Shown here: positions 1 through 5,443 of the stretch, piece after piece
Numbering within the stretch: the stretch's first letter is position 1
Layout of the letters: each line of letters opens with the position of its first letter
Origin: ANME-2 cluster archaeon
GTDB lineage: Archaea; Halobacteriota; Methanosarcinia; Methanosarcinales; Methanocomedenaceae
Assembly: GCA_023544605.1 (NCBI GenBank)
Contig: JAMJFQ010000095.1
Coordinates: 1 to 5,751 of the forward strand
Reading direction: 5' to 3'
DNA length: 5,751 nucleotides
Translations under genes and position numbers: made by a program
The notes under the pieces: generated by a model
Databases searched by the model: none
Seen by the model: the letters and a program-made list of their open reading frames with translations, nothing else
What the model was told of the DNA's origin: nothing

Positions 1-69
1 GGCGGAGTGATAGCGATAGCAAAACTGGATGTTAATAACAAGCAGGATGGAGAAGATAAATTGAACTAA
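1..69 (+). CDS. 3' end of an unidentified + strand gene (partial)
   Basis: Frame 1 is open from the left edge for 22 codons and ends at TAA (67-69). The other two + frames hit stops within the first 33 bases. The residues (GGVIAIAKLDVNN..., ending DGEDKLN) look like the end of a soluble protein with a short hydrophilic tail. If real, the gene is convergent with the Roadblock gene, and the two stop codons share bases 67-68. The fragment is too short to recognise a family, and an open frame of this length can occur by chance. The main support is that a tail-to-tail junction fits this position, because otherwise the 65 bases beyond the Roadblock stop would be unassigned. Confidence 0.4.
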   Translation, partial: GGVIAIAKLDVNNKQDGEDKLN

Positions 70-431
70 ACTAAATTCTTTACTTTTTCCGCGGCCTTCT
101 TCAGTTCATTGAGGATTAGGCCAAGTCCGCCTTCGTTGCTTGCCATTACCACTATAAGCGCATTCGGTCCAGCCTCATGGGTTATAAGACTGTTTTCATC
201 CGTTTCCACAATAATCGACTTAGGCAATTCCTGACTAAGCCTCTTGGTAGTGGACTCAGCAGACATGTGAAGTGTTGCGGTCAAAGCCGCGAAGGCTTCA
301 CTATCTGATTCCTCGGCGACTTTTGAAACCATTAACAGCCCATGGCGGGATATTATCGCAGATAGCCTGATATCACCAACTGATTCCAGATCGGTCAAAA
401 CCTCCTCAAGCTGATCTTTCAATGTCACCAT
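66..431 (-). CDS. Roadblock/LC7-domain protein
   Basis: A small soluble protein of 121 residues that fits a single Roadblock/LC7 domain. It has an N-terminal helix (about 3-17, KDQLEEVLTDLES), a strand pair around IRLSAIISRHGLLMVS (21-36), a long middle helix (44-69), strands around SIIVETD and ALIVVMAS (72-98), and a C-terminal amphipathic helix (102-119). Known members of the family (MglB, dynein light-chain Roadblock, archaeal homologues) form dimers and often regulate or scaffold small Ras-like GTPases; no GTPase gene is visible here. I chose the ATG at 431 because GGAGG (440-444) lies 8 nt upstream and the ATG follows the upstream gene's TGA by one base. ATGs at 446 and 455 lie inside the upstream gene and lack such a site. 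The stop is TAG. The upstream membrane protein is the likely partner. The domain call is by pattern only, but fairly secure. Confidence 0.8.
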   Translation of the reverse strand: MVTLKDQLEEVLTDLESVGDIRLSAIISRHGLLMVSKVAEESDSEAFAALTATLHMSAESTTKRLSQELPKSIIVETDENSLITHEAGPNALIVVMASNEGGLGLILNELKKAAEKVKNLV

Positions 432-432
432 A

Positions 433-786
433 TCACATGCCTCCATCTCTAGCATGGCTTATTGCACCATTTAAAGTGGCTATGAAATAAATAACCAGGA
501 CCTGAAATACAGTAAGGGATATTTTCATGACCACAAATAGGTCGTCTCCAGGCAGTGGAGCAACAATATATTCTATCACTGCTGCAATTAAAAAAAATAT
601 CGAGCCAAAGAACATCAAAGTAAAAGATTTGGTTATTTTGGTGTATTCCAGGAACAGCCTGGAGCGGATGACATCCGGGTCATATTTTTTTAATGTTGAA
701 GCTATTAGGAAAAAAATGACAACAATAATTAAGCGGACCATAAAGTCCACTGCACTAAAAATAAAATGTATATCTAATTCATGCAT
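433..786 (-). CDS. Small three-helix membrane protein upstream of Roadblock gene
   Basis: A 117-residue protein that I do not recognise as a named family. It has three strongly hydrophobic segments, at about 14-31 (VDFMVRLIIVVIFFLIAS), 55-76 (FTLMFFGSIFFLIAAVIEYI) and 84-106 (FVVMKISLTVFQVLVIYFIA). A basic/charged loop (32-54, with KKYD, RSR and K residues) separates helices 1 and 2. The short second loop (APLPGDD) is acidic. By the positive-inside rule the 32-54 loop should be cytoplasmic, which leaves the C-terminus on the outside, although the His/Arg-containing tail is ambiguous. No catalytic motif is seen. The ATG at 786 has a weak GGGG purine run 7 nt upstream. The TGA stop is one base from the Roadblock ATG, so the two are almost certainly co-transcribed and the protein may anchor the Roadblock protein at the membrane (inference). 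Confidence 0.75.
   Translation of the reverse strand: MHELDIHFIFSAVDFMVRLIIVVIFFLIASTLKKYDPDVIRSRLFLEYTKITKSFTLMFFGSIFFLIAAVIEYIVAPLPGDDLFVVMKISLTVFQVLVIYFIATLNGAISHARDGGM
440..444 (-). promoter_or_regulatory. Shine-Dalgarno site of the Roadblock gene
   Basis: The minus strand reads GGAGG, eight bases before the ATG at 431. The site lies inside the last codons of the upstream membrane-protein gene (its Gly-Gly-Met end) and thus decides the Roadblock start. It suggests coupled or reinitiated translation across the TGA-T-ATG junction. Confidence 0.75.
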
Positions 787-835
787 TCTTTTTCCCCATA
801 GACAAATCTAAACTCAATATTTCAAAACGACTTAA

Positions 836-845
836 ATTATATAAT
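836..845 (-). promoter_or_regulatory. Candidate TATA box for the membrane protein/Roadblock operon
   Basis: The minus strand reads TTATATAATT here. Transcription would start about 25 bp downstream, near 815, giving a leader of about 30 nt before the ATG at 786. A second TATA-like run, ATTATATATG, lies farther upstream (876-885) and could be an alternative. The whole 787-917 gap after PAN is AT-rich and shows no other gene. Confidence 0.4.
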
Positions 846-917
846 ACTATTTAGTTCTTGCTTAATTACATCAATCATATATAATGTTAAACAGTTCCCT
901 GGTCGTATGAGATGAAA

Positions 918-2177
918 TTAAACGAACATGGATTCAGAAACATTAGACGGTTGGCTTTTATGCATTAGCACTTTTGCCACAGCACTTTGCAGATCCTCAT
1001 TTTCAATACGATCTTTATCATTCCGTATGGCAAACATACCTGCTTCAGTGGCTATGGCTTTCAATTCAGACCCATTTGACCCTTCTGTTATCTTTGACAG
1101 TTTATCAAAGTCAATGTCCTCTGATAATGTCATATTACGGGTATGTATCCTAAGTATGCTCTTCCTGGCATCTCCATTAGGTAATGGAACTTCAATAAAC
1201 CGATCGAACCGCCCAGGTCGCAGCATTGCAGCGTCAAGAATATCCAGCCTGTTTGTAGCCGCCAGCAACCTGACGTCCCCCCTGGGATTGAAACCGTCCA
1301 TCTCTGCCAGTAACTGCATCAGTGTGCGCTGCACTTCCCGGTCTCCAGCTGTCGCCCCATCATATCGTTTCGCTGCAATTGAATCAAGCTCATCAATAAA
1401 TATGATACTTGGCGTTTTATCCTTAGCAAGTTTGAACAATTCCCGTACCATCCTGGAACCCTCACCGATATATTTCTGGACAAGTTCAGAACCAACCACC
1501 CTGAGGAATTTTGCACTGGTCTGTTGAGCTACTGCTTTCGCCAGCATGGTCTTTCCGGTGCCGGGAGGACCGTATAGCAGCACTCCATTGGGCGGGTCTA
1601 TACCAATTTTGGTAAACGCTTCCGGTTTGGTCAGTGGTAATTCTACAGCTTCCCTAAGTTCCCGTATCTGCTCATCCAGCCCGCCTATTTGCGAATAGTC
1701 TACATCTGGAGATTCAATTACTTCCACACCCCTTATGAGGTGACTTATTGATGTGGGGAGGACCCCGATAACTGCCAATGTCTGCTGGTTCATTGCTACC
1801 TGTATACCGGCCTCCAGTTCGGATTCTTTTATGAACTTGGACAGTCCGACCACGAATTGCGGGCCTGTACTACTCCGTACAATGAGTTTACCATTCTCCA
1901 GCACGTCCATGATCGTTCCAACAATCAACGGAGCGGTCTTCAGCCGTTCAAGTTCACTTCGAAGCTGTCTCAACTCCCGTTCAAACTTTAATTTTTGGGA
2001 TTCAGCATAACGTTTTTCGGCTTCAATCTTATGATTCTGCTCTCGTAACAGATGATTGCGTTCTTCCAGTTGATTCATCCTGTCTATCATATATCTGGAA
2101 AAATCATCATTGTCAAGTTCAGATGGAACTTTAATTGATAATCCTTTTGCAGGTTTGTCCTCCAAAATCTCTGCCAT
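918..2177 (-). CDS. pan: Proteasome-activating nucleotidase (AAA ATPase)
   Basis: PAN is the hexameric ATPase that unfolds proteins and feeds them into the archaeal 20S proteasome; it is the homologue of the eukaryotic Rpt1-6 ring. All expected parts are present in 419 residues, a normal length. They are an N-terminal coiled coil (about 27-80, rich in Glu/Arg/Leu/Gln), an OB-fold (about 83-145) with the cis-proline candidate P106 in STGPQFVV, Walker A GPPGTGKT (203-210), pore loop KYIGEG (235-240), and Walker B IIFIDELD (258-265) with catalytic E263. The second region of homology has AATN (306-309) and arginine fingers R323 and R326 in RPGRFDR, and a sensor-2 region lies around GSNGSELKAI. 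The start is backed by GGAGAT 7 nt upstream. The oddity is the C-terminus, Met-Phe-Val, which replaces the usual hydrophobic-Tyr-X gate-opening motif with Phe. The gene is divergent from MBF1. No 20S subunit gene lies in the window. Confidence 0.97.
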   Translation of the reverse strand: MAEILEDKPAKGLSIKVPSELDNDDFSRYMIDRMNQLEERNHLLREQNHKIEAEKRYAESQKLKFERELRQLRSELERLKTAPLIVGTIMDVLENGKLIVRSSTGPQFVVGLSKFIKESELEAGIQVAMNQQTLAVIGVLPTSISHLIRGVEVIESPDVDYSQIGGLDEQIRELREAVELPLTKPEAFTKIGIDPPNGVLLYGPPGTGKTMLAKAVAQQTSAKFLRVVGSELVQKYIGEGSRMVRELFKLAKDKTPSIIFIDELDSIAAKRYDGATAGDREVQRTLMQLLAEMDGFNPRGDVRLLAATNRLDILDAAMLRPGRFDRFIEVPLPNGDARKSILRIHTRNMTLSEDIDFDKLSKITEGSNGSELKAIATEAGMFAIRNDKDRIENEDLQSAVAKVLMHKSQPSNVSESMFV

Positions 2178-2184
2178 TTTATTA

Positions 2185-2228
2185 ATCTCCGAATATTATT
2201 TAAGTCCAAACGATATATAGCCTTTTCG
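2185..2228 (-). promoter_or_regulatory. pan promoter and ribosome binding site
   Basis: On the minus strand a purine-rich BRE-like stretch (CGAAAAGG, 2228-2221) runs straight into CTATATAT (2220-2213). A start about 26 bp below the TATA centre falls near 2190. GGAGAT (2190-2185) then sits 7 nt from the ATG, so the predicted leader is only about 13 nt long. Positions are estimated from archaeal promoter spacing, not measured. Confidence 0.6.
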
Positions 2229-2233
2229 AAGGA
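2195..2233 (+). promoter_or_regulatory. MBF1 promoter and ribosome binding site
   Basis: The + strand has ATTATTTAA (2195-2203) as a TATA candidate. It predicts a start near 2225 and a leader of about 18 nt that contains AAGGA (2229-2233), 9 nt before the ATG at 2243. The box lies between the pan TATA box and the pan ATG, so the two divergent promoters interlock. The alternative is that the near-palindromic ATATAT (2213-2218) serves both genes, which would make MBF1 leaderless. Confidence 0.45.
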
Positions 2234-2242
2234 TTGGTTTTA

Positions 2243-2728
2243 ATGCAATGTGAAATTTGCGGTGTTGAAATAATTGGTCAACCTAGAAAAGTAGTAGTTG
2301 AAGGGACTGAAGTTGAAGTCTGCGGTAAATGTGCCCAATATGGTACAGCACCCACGTCATGGTCCCCGGTCTCAAAAAAGGTCGCACCTGTGAGGAATGC
2401 ACCCGCACCGCGTATGAAAAGGCCCAAACCGAACCCCTTCAATACTATGGATGAAGAGATCATCTCAGATTACAGTCGTGTCATCAGGGAAGCAAGAGAG
2501 GCAAAGGGATGGACTCAGGAAGAACTTGCTCTCAAGATCAAGGTAAAGGCATCCCTTATTCGCAAAGTAGAGCGAGCCGAGATAATGCCCGAGGATTCAC
2601 TACGTAAGATATTGGAACATACCCTTGGTATCAAACTTACCGAGCGTGTGAGCAATGACATAATGGAAGACGGTGGCATGTTCAAAGGTAACACTTTGGG
2701 TGACATTGTAAAAATCAAACGTAAATGA
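2243..2728 (+). CDS. Archaeal multiprotein bridging factor 1 (MBF1-like, zinc ribbon + HTH)
   Basis: A 161-residue protein with the standard archaeal MBF1 layout. An N-terminal zinc ribbon carries C3-x2-C6 and C27-x2-C30, followed by a Pro/Lys/Arg-rich linker (about 40-66). The Cro/C1-type helix-turn-helix spans about 73-130 and includes IREAREAKGWTQEELALKI and SLIRKVERAE, with a basic tail ending KIKRK. In eukaryotes MBF1 bridges TBP and activators; the archaeal protein has been linked to ribosomes and translation, so a transcription role should not be assumed. I chose ATG 2243 over an in-frame TTG at 2234 because the family characteristically starts MQCEICG and AAGGA is correctly spaced for the ATG. 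The gene has its own promoter, diverges from pan and converges on DUF356. The family call is very firm; the function is less so. Confidence 0.93.
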   Translation: MQCEICGVEIIGQPRKVVVEGTEVEVCGKCAQYGTAPTSWSPVSKKVAPVRNAPAPRMKRPKPNPFNTMDEEIISDYSRVIREAREAKGWTQEELALKIKVKASLIRKVERAEIMPEDSLRKILEHTLGIKLTERVSNDIMEDGGMFKGNTLGDIVKIKRK

Positions 2729-2767
2729 ATGAGGCTACGCCTGATTTACATCACTTCTCCTTCATTC
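2727..2767. terminator. Possible hairpin between the convergent MBF1 and DUF356 genes
   Basis: GAATGAGG (2727-2734) can pair with CC-T-TCATTC (2759-2767), giving eight base pairs with one bulged T and a 24-nt loop. It begins at the MBF1 stop codon and fills most of the 55-bp gap to the DUF356 stop. No strong T-run follows on either strand, and archaea mostly terminate at T-runs, so a terminator role is only a suggestion. Confidence 0.25.
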
Positions 2768-2783
2768 CCCACTCGTTAGAAAA

Positions 2784-3140
2784 TTACTCGAAGTCTTCTT
2801 CTGAGCGCAGGTCCATTTCGGGCATTCTGTCGATATCACTGGCAAGTTTAGAAAAAACGGAATGTTGTGGGCTCACAATAATTACGTGAGCCGGTGGATG
2901 TATTTTCTTTAACCTACCAATTGCCGAACTGGCATGGTCTCCCAGCGGGACAACAGCTGCACTACCACAACTACTCCTAAGTTCGGTATGCATCACGTCC
3001 ACAAGTACACTATCAGCCGTTCGGGGATCCATTTTCTTCGGACTGTCATCAAATGACATGTGTCCATACCTCACAAGATCTCTAAGTGCAATATTTACTT
3101 TTGCACTGCTGTCTGCCCTTATTACAGCAAACGATTTCAT
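2784..3140 (-). CDS. DUF356 family protein, function unknown
   Basis: A 118-residue soluble protein that resembles the DUF356 family, which is conserved mainly in methanogenic archaea and has no known function. Visible features are an N-terminal strand MKSFAVIRAD, a helix with SAKVNIALRDLVRYGH (12-27), a strand SVLVDVM (44-50), a Cys/Ser/Gly-rich stretch SSCGSAAVVPLGDHAS (56-71), a strand HVIIVSP (85-91), and a strongly acidic C-terminus (EMDLRSEEDFE). There is no signal peptide or membrane helix. The alternating strand/helix pattern and the GDH and SPQHS motifs suggest an alpha/beta fold, but no catalytic motif is recognisable. The ATG at 3140 has a G-rich purine run (AAGGGGGC, 3153-3146) just upstream. 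The gene converges with MBF1 and probably has its own promoter in the AT-rich region upstream. The family call comes from memory of the pattern and should be confirmed by profile search. Confidence 0.7.
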   Translation of the reverse strand: MKSFAVIRADSSAKVNIALRDLVRYGHMSFDDSPKKMDPRTADSVLVDVMHTELRSSCGSAAVVPLGDHASSAIGRLKKIHPPAHVIIVSPQHSVFSKLASDIDRMPEMDLRSEEDFE

Positions 3141-3181
3141 TTTATGCCCCCTTATAATAGTTTTTTTATTAAATTACACAA

Positions 3182-3223
3182 TAGCCAGCGTTTTCACAAT
3201 ATCTCAAGTGAAAAGTATTGCTA
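3182..3223. repeat. Imperfect inverted repeat in an AT-rich gap
   Basis: TTTTCAC (3191-3197) and GTGAAAA (3208-3214) form a perfect 7-bp inverted repeat around a 10-nt spacer. TAGC (3182-3185) and GCTA (3220-3223) extend it beyond a symmetrical 5-nt mismatch. It lies in the 179-bp gap between the HD gene's stop and the DUF356 start, 42-83 bp upstream of the DUF356 ATG. It could be an operator for a dimeric regulator of DUF356, part of an RNA hairpin downstream of the HD gene, or chance in AT-rich DNA. I see no gene in this gap. Confidence 0.35.
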
Positions 3224-3319
3224 ATGTATATTTATGTACTATTACCTTTACATACTTATACTCTTTGACAAAACTTTTATAGAACTATTCTGGGGTGGCT
3301 AAATGTTCTCTCATTCCTG

Positions 3320-4519
3320 TCAATTTCCAAGCATCTCACGTAAATCCAATTGCCTGGTATCCTTTCTTACCTGGAAGAACTCCCTTGCTATATTGGTCAC
3401 TCTTTCCCTGTGTTCAGGCAAAGTGTACACTCCCATTCTCCAGTTATCCATATGCGCCTGTTCAAGATTGCGCACAATTGGGGATACCTGTTCAAGACTT
3501 ACCATACTATCATTTACCACGATCATGGCTTTCATTTCAGTCATTTCAGGAATTCCAGGAATATCCACCAAGACAAATCCTTCAGGTACACCTGACTCGT
3601 CTGCAAGTTCCTGCTCCAGCCTTTTGGGATTGCTGCGGTAACGTTCCACCACATCCCTTGATACCGATGTCAGGCTGGCATAGAGTGAACGTTTGAAAAG
3701 TCTCCGGTCACGTATCCTGAATATCAATTCTCCTGCATAACCCCCGGCCTCTATTAGTGCTGTTTCCAGCATGGCATCATCCATTGACTGTAACACGGTC
3801 GGGTCAAGTAACCCTTCAGCTATGGCATGTTCACACGCTCTTAGCAGCATGGTCTCAGCTATCCTGCTCACATGGTGATAATATACAGTTGGGTGCATGA
3901 AGAACCTTGATACCAGCAAGCTCTCAGCTGCCTGGAGCCCGCCAGGACCGATCACAAATCGTCTTTCATGGAACTTCAGTGAATGTATCAAACGTTCCAG
4001 GTCGATGACACCATAGGCCACTCCTGTATAATGAGCATCACGTACCAGGTAATCCATCCGGTCCATGTCGATCTCACTGTTCAGTATGCTACCGATGGTG
4101 GTCTCGCCCTTTACGTGAGTGGTGATGGATGAAGGGGTGATGGAACATTTTTCAAGTACAGAAGCTATTTCCGGTGCTTTGAGTATAGAGGATATTTCAT
4201 CATGTCCGCGCCTGGTGTAGCGGCGGATGAGTTCTTCTGTGACATGGGAGAAGGGACCGTGCCCCACATCATGCAAAAGGGCAGCAGCTTTTATTTCTGC
4301 TGGATGTGGAACTTCAACGTGTTCTAGTAGCTGGCATGTGAGATGATAGGTACCAAGCGAGTGCTCGAACCGGGTATGGTTGGCCCCTGGATAGACCAGG
4401 TGGGATAAACCCAGCTGACGGATACGCCGCAATCGCTGCATCTGTGGAGTATCGAGCAGGGCCTGGGCCATTTCGTCCAGTTCTATATAGCCGTGTACAG
4501 GGTCCCGTACCACTTTCAT
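3320..4519 (-). CDS. HD-domain phosphohydrolase, SAMHD1/dNTPase-like
   Basis: A cytosolic 399-residue metal-dependent phosphohydrolase of the COG1078/SAMHD1-like HD group, members of which include dNTP triphosphohydrolases. The active site is complete when compared with human SAMHD1. R50-F-E-H53 matches RFEH with the first metal His, and H83-D84-V-G-H87-G-P-F-S-H92 matches the HDxGHGPFSH block. H106 matches the catalytic His region, and D151-M-D153-R-M-D156-Y157 followed by R160-D161 matches the IDVDKWDYFARD block. The N-terminal VRDPVHGYIEL and RLRRIRQLG are also typical. The part after about 180 is the helical and alpha/beta C-terminal region usual for the family. There is no SAM domain. 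The real substrate cannot be read from the sequence; dNTPs are the best guess. No SD precedes the ATG, and the promoter spacing suggests a leaderless mRNA. The gene is divergent from the UPF0280 gene. Confidence 0.92.
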   Translation of the reverse strand: MKVVRDPVHGYIELDEMAQALLDTPQMQRLRRIRQLGLSHLVYPGANHTRFEHSLGTYHLTCQLLEHVEVPHPAEIKAAALLHDVGHGPFSHVTEELIRRYTRRGHDEISSILKAPEIASVLEKCSITPSSITTHVKGETTIGSILNSEIDMDRMDYLVRDAHYTGVAYGVIDLERLIHSLKFHERRFVIGPGGLQAAESLLVSRFFMHPTVYYHHVSRIAETMLLRACEHAIAEGLLDPTVLQSMDDAMLETALIEAGGYAGELIFRIRDRRLFKRSLYASLTSVSRDVVERYRSNPKRLEQELADESGVPEGFVLVDIPGIPEMTEMKAMIVVNDSMVSLEQVSPIVRNLEQAHMDNWRMGVYTLPEHRERVTNIAREFFQVRKDTRQLDLREMLGN

Positions 4520-4578
4520 GGTAATGGAATTATATTTAAGCTTATTAAACGTATGGCATTGTTCGAGGTATTACCTGT
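4520..4578. promoter_or_regulatory. Divergent promoter region between HD gene and UPF0280 gene
   Basis: On the minus strand TTTAATAA (4549-4542) is centred about 26 bp above the HD ATG at 4519, so that mRNA is probably leaderless. On the + strand AATTATATTTAAG (4528-4540) predicts a start near 4561. GAGGT (4565-4569) then lies 9 nt before a TTG start at 4579. The two TATA boxes are side by side, so polymerase loading in the two directions may compete. Start sites are inferred from usual archaeal spacing. Confidence 0.5.
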
Positions 4579-5319
4579 TTGTCTATATCAGAAGATAGCG
4601 TTCAAGGATTGCGTGTGCATTACCGGCTCAAGGAGACCATTGTTACTATAGGTGCCGAAGATGAGCATTATATCGAAATAGCAAAAGAGGCTATCAGCAC
4701 CCAGCGAAGCCTGCTTGAGGCGTATATCAAGTCAGACACGTTCTTTAAGGTCACACTTGAGCCTTATGATGTGCCTGTATCTGCTCCCAATATCGCCCAT
4801 CGAATGGCAGATGCATGCAGGGCTGTGGGTATCGGACCCATGGGCGCAGTAGCAGGCACCATTGCAGCATTTGCAGTAGAGGCCATGCTGGATGAGGGTG
4901 CCGGATACGCCTTCGTTGATAATGGCGGTGATATTGCTTTGGTAACGGACCGGCCCCTGGTACTGGGAATATATGCAGGTGAGGCTTCAATTAAGGACCT
5001 TGCACTTGAAGTGCAGTCTAAAGATACGATCCTGGGTATTTGTACATCCTCAGGTACGGTGGGCCCGTCCATCAGTTTTGGGAGCGCCGATGCTGCACTG
5101 GTGGTGTCCAGTAATGTGTCACTGGCAGATGCGGCTGCCACAGCGTTGGGGAATGCAGTGGTTGATGAGGGGAACCTGGAGGAGGCGTTTGATGTTGTCA
5201 GGGATATAGACGGTATCCAGGGGGCTCTGGTGGTGAAAGGTGACAGGTTTGCAGTGTGGGGGGAAATGCCAAGAGTGGTGAGGGCGAAGATGAAGCCTGA
5301 TTTTATTACGCGGGGATAA
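4579..5319 (+). CDS. UPF0280 family protein (ApbE superfamily), function unknown
   Basis: A 246-residue protein of the UPF0280/COG2122 family, related in fold to ApbE flavin transferases. Visible blocks are HYRLKETIVTI (14-24), the glycine/alanine-rich GPMGAVAGTIAAFAVEAML (86-104), DNGGDIAL (114-121), which matches the ApbE NGGD element, GICTSSGTVGPSISFG (153-168), and SLADAAATALGNAV (181-194), which resembles the ApbE metal-binding Asp/Thr-Ala segment. There is no lipoprotein signal, so it is likely cytosolic, unlike many bacterial ApbE proteins. Whether it binds FAD or metal is unknown. The start is a TTG at 4579, chosen because GAGGT is 9 nt upstream and the conserved part begins about 13 residues later with no closer ATG. 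An in-frame GTG near residue 13 is the alternative. The gene is divergent from the HD gene and convergent with the rRNA operon. Confidence 0.88.
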   Translation: MSISEDSVQGLRVHYRLKETIVTIGAEDEHYIEIAKEAISTQRSLLEAYIKSDTFFKVTLEPYDVPVSAPNIAHRMADACRAVGIGPMGAVAGTIAAFAVEAMLDEGAGYAFVDNGGDIALVTDRPLVLGIYAGEASIKDLALEVQSKDTILGICTSSGTVGPSISFGSADAALVVSSNVSLADAAATALGNAVVDEGNLEEAFDVVRDIDGIQGALVVKGDRFAVWGEMPRVVRAKMKPDFITRG

Positions 5320-5431
5320 TTATCTGGCAAAAAGTACGTGGGGGTCGGGTAAGCTGTATCGGAATTATAACATTTTCTGGTAAATAAAACGTAAACGCAT
5401 TAGCTAACAGGTTGATAATACTAATATACAT

Positions 5432-5440
5432 AGAAAAAGG
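5432..5440 (-). terminator. T-run after the 5S gene, probable rRNA operon terminator
   Basis: On the minus strand CCTTTTTCT follows the 3' end of 5S within about four bases. Short T-runs are the typical archaeal termination signal. The rest of the gap 5320-5431, between the UPF0280 stop and this site, shows no gene; it has only AT-rich sequence and a G-run (GTGGGGGTCGGG) near 5339-5350. Confidence 0.5.
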
Positions 5441-5443
5441 AGA

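Noticed and set aside
432..455. Upstream ATG starts (455 and 446) for the Roadblock gene
   Set aside because: They would overlap the upstream gene and have no SD, whereas the ATG at 431 has GGAGG at 8 nt and follows the upstream stop by one base.
527..811. + strand frame of 94 codons opposite the membrane-protein gene
   Set aside because: The minus-strand protein has clean transmembrane helices and operon spacing; the + frame shows nothing recognisable.
928..1527. Long + strand open frame (199 codons) opposite pan
   Set aside because: It lies fully inside the strongly conserved pan gene, is rich in Ser/Ile as antisense frames often are, and shows no domain.
2234..2242. TTG at 2234 as MBF1 start
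   Set aside because: It would leave only the AAGGA immediately adjacent, and the MBF1 family characteristically begins MQCEICG at the ATG at 2243.
3303..3641. + strand frame of 112 codons after a TATA-like box and GGGGTGG
   Set aside because: It is antisense to the conserved HD gene and its Ser/Cys-rich composition looks like a shadow. Only the promoter-like site was kept, as a low-interest finding.
4764..5330. Minus-strand open frame (188 codons) opposite the UPF0280 gene
   Set aside because: The UPF0280 frame has clear family motifs. The opposite frame is Ser/Ala/Thr/Pro-rich low-complexity shadow sequence with no motif.
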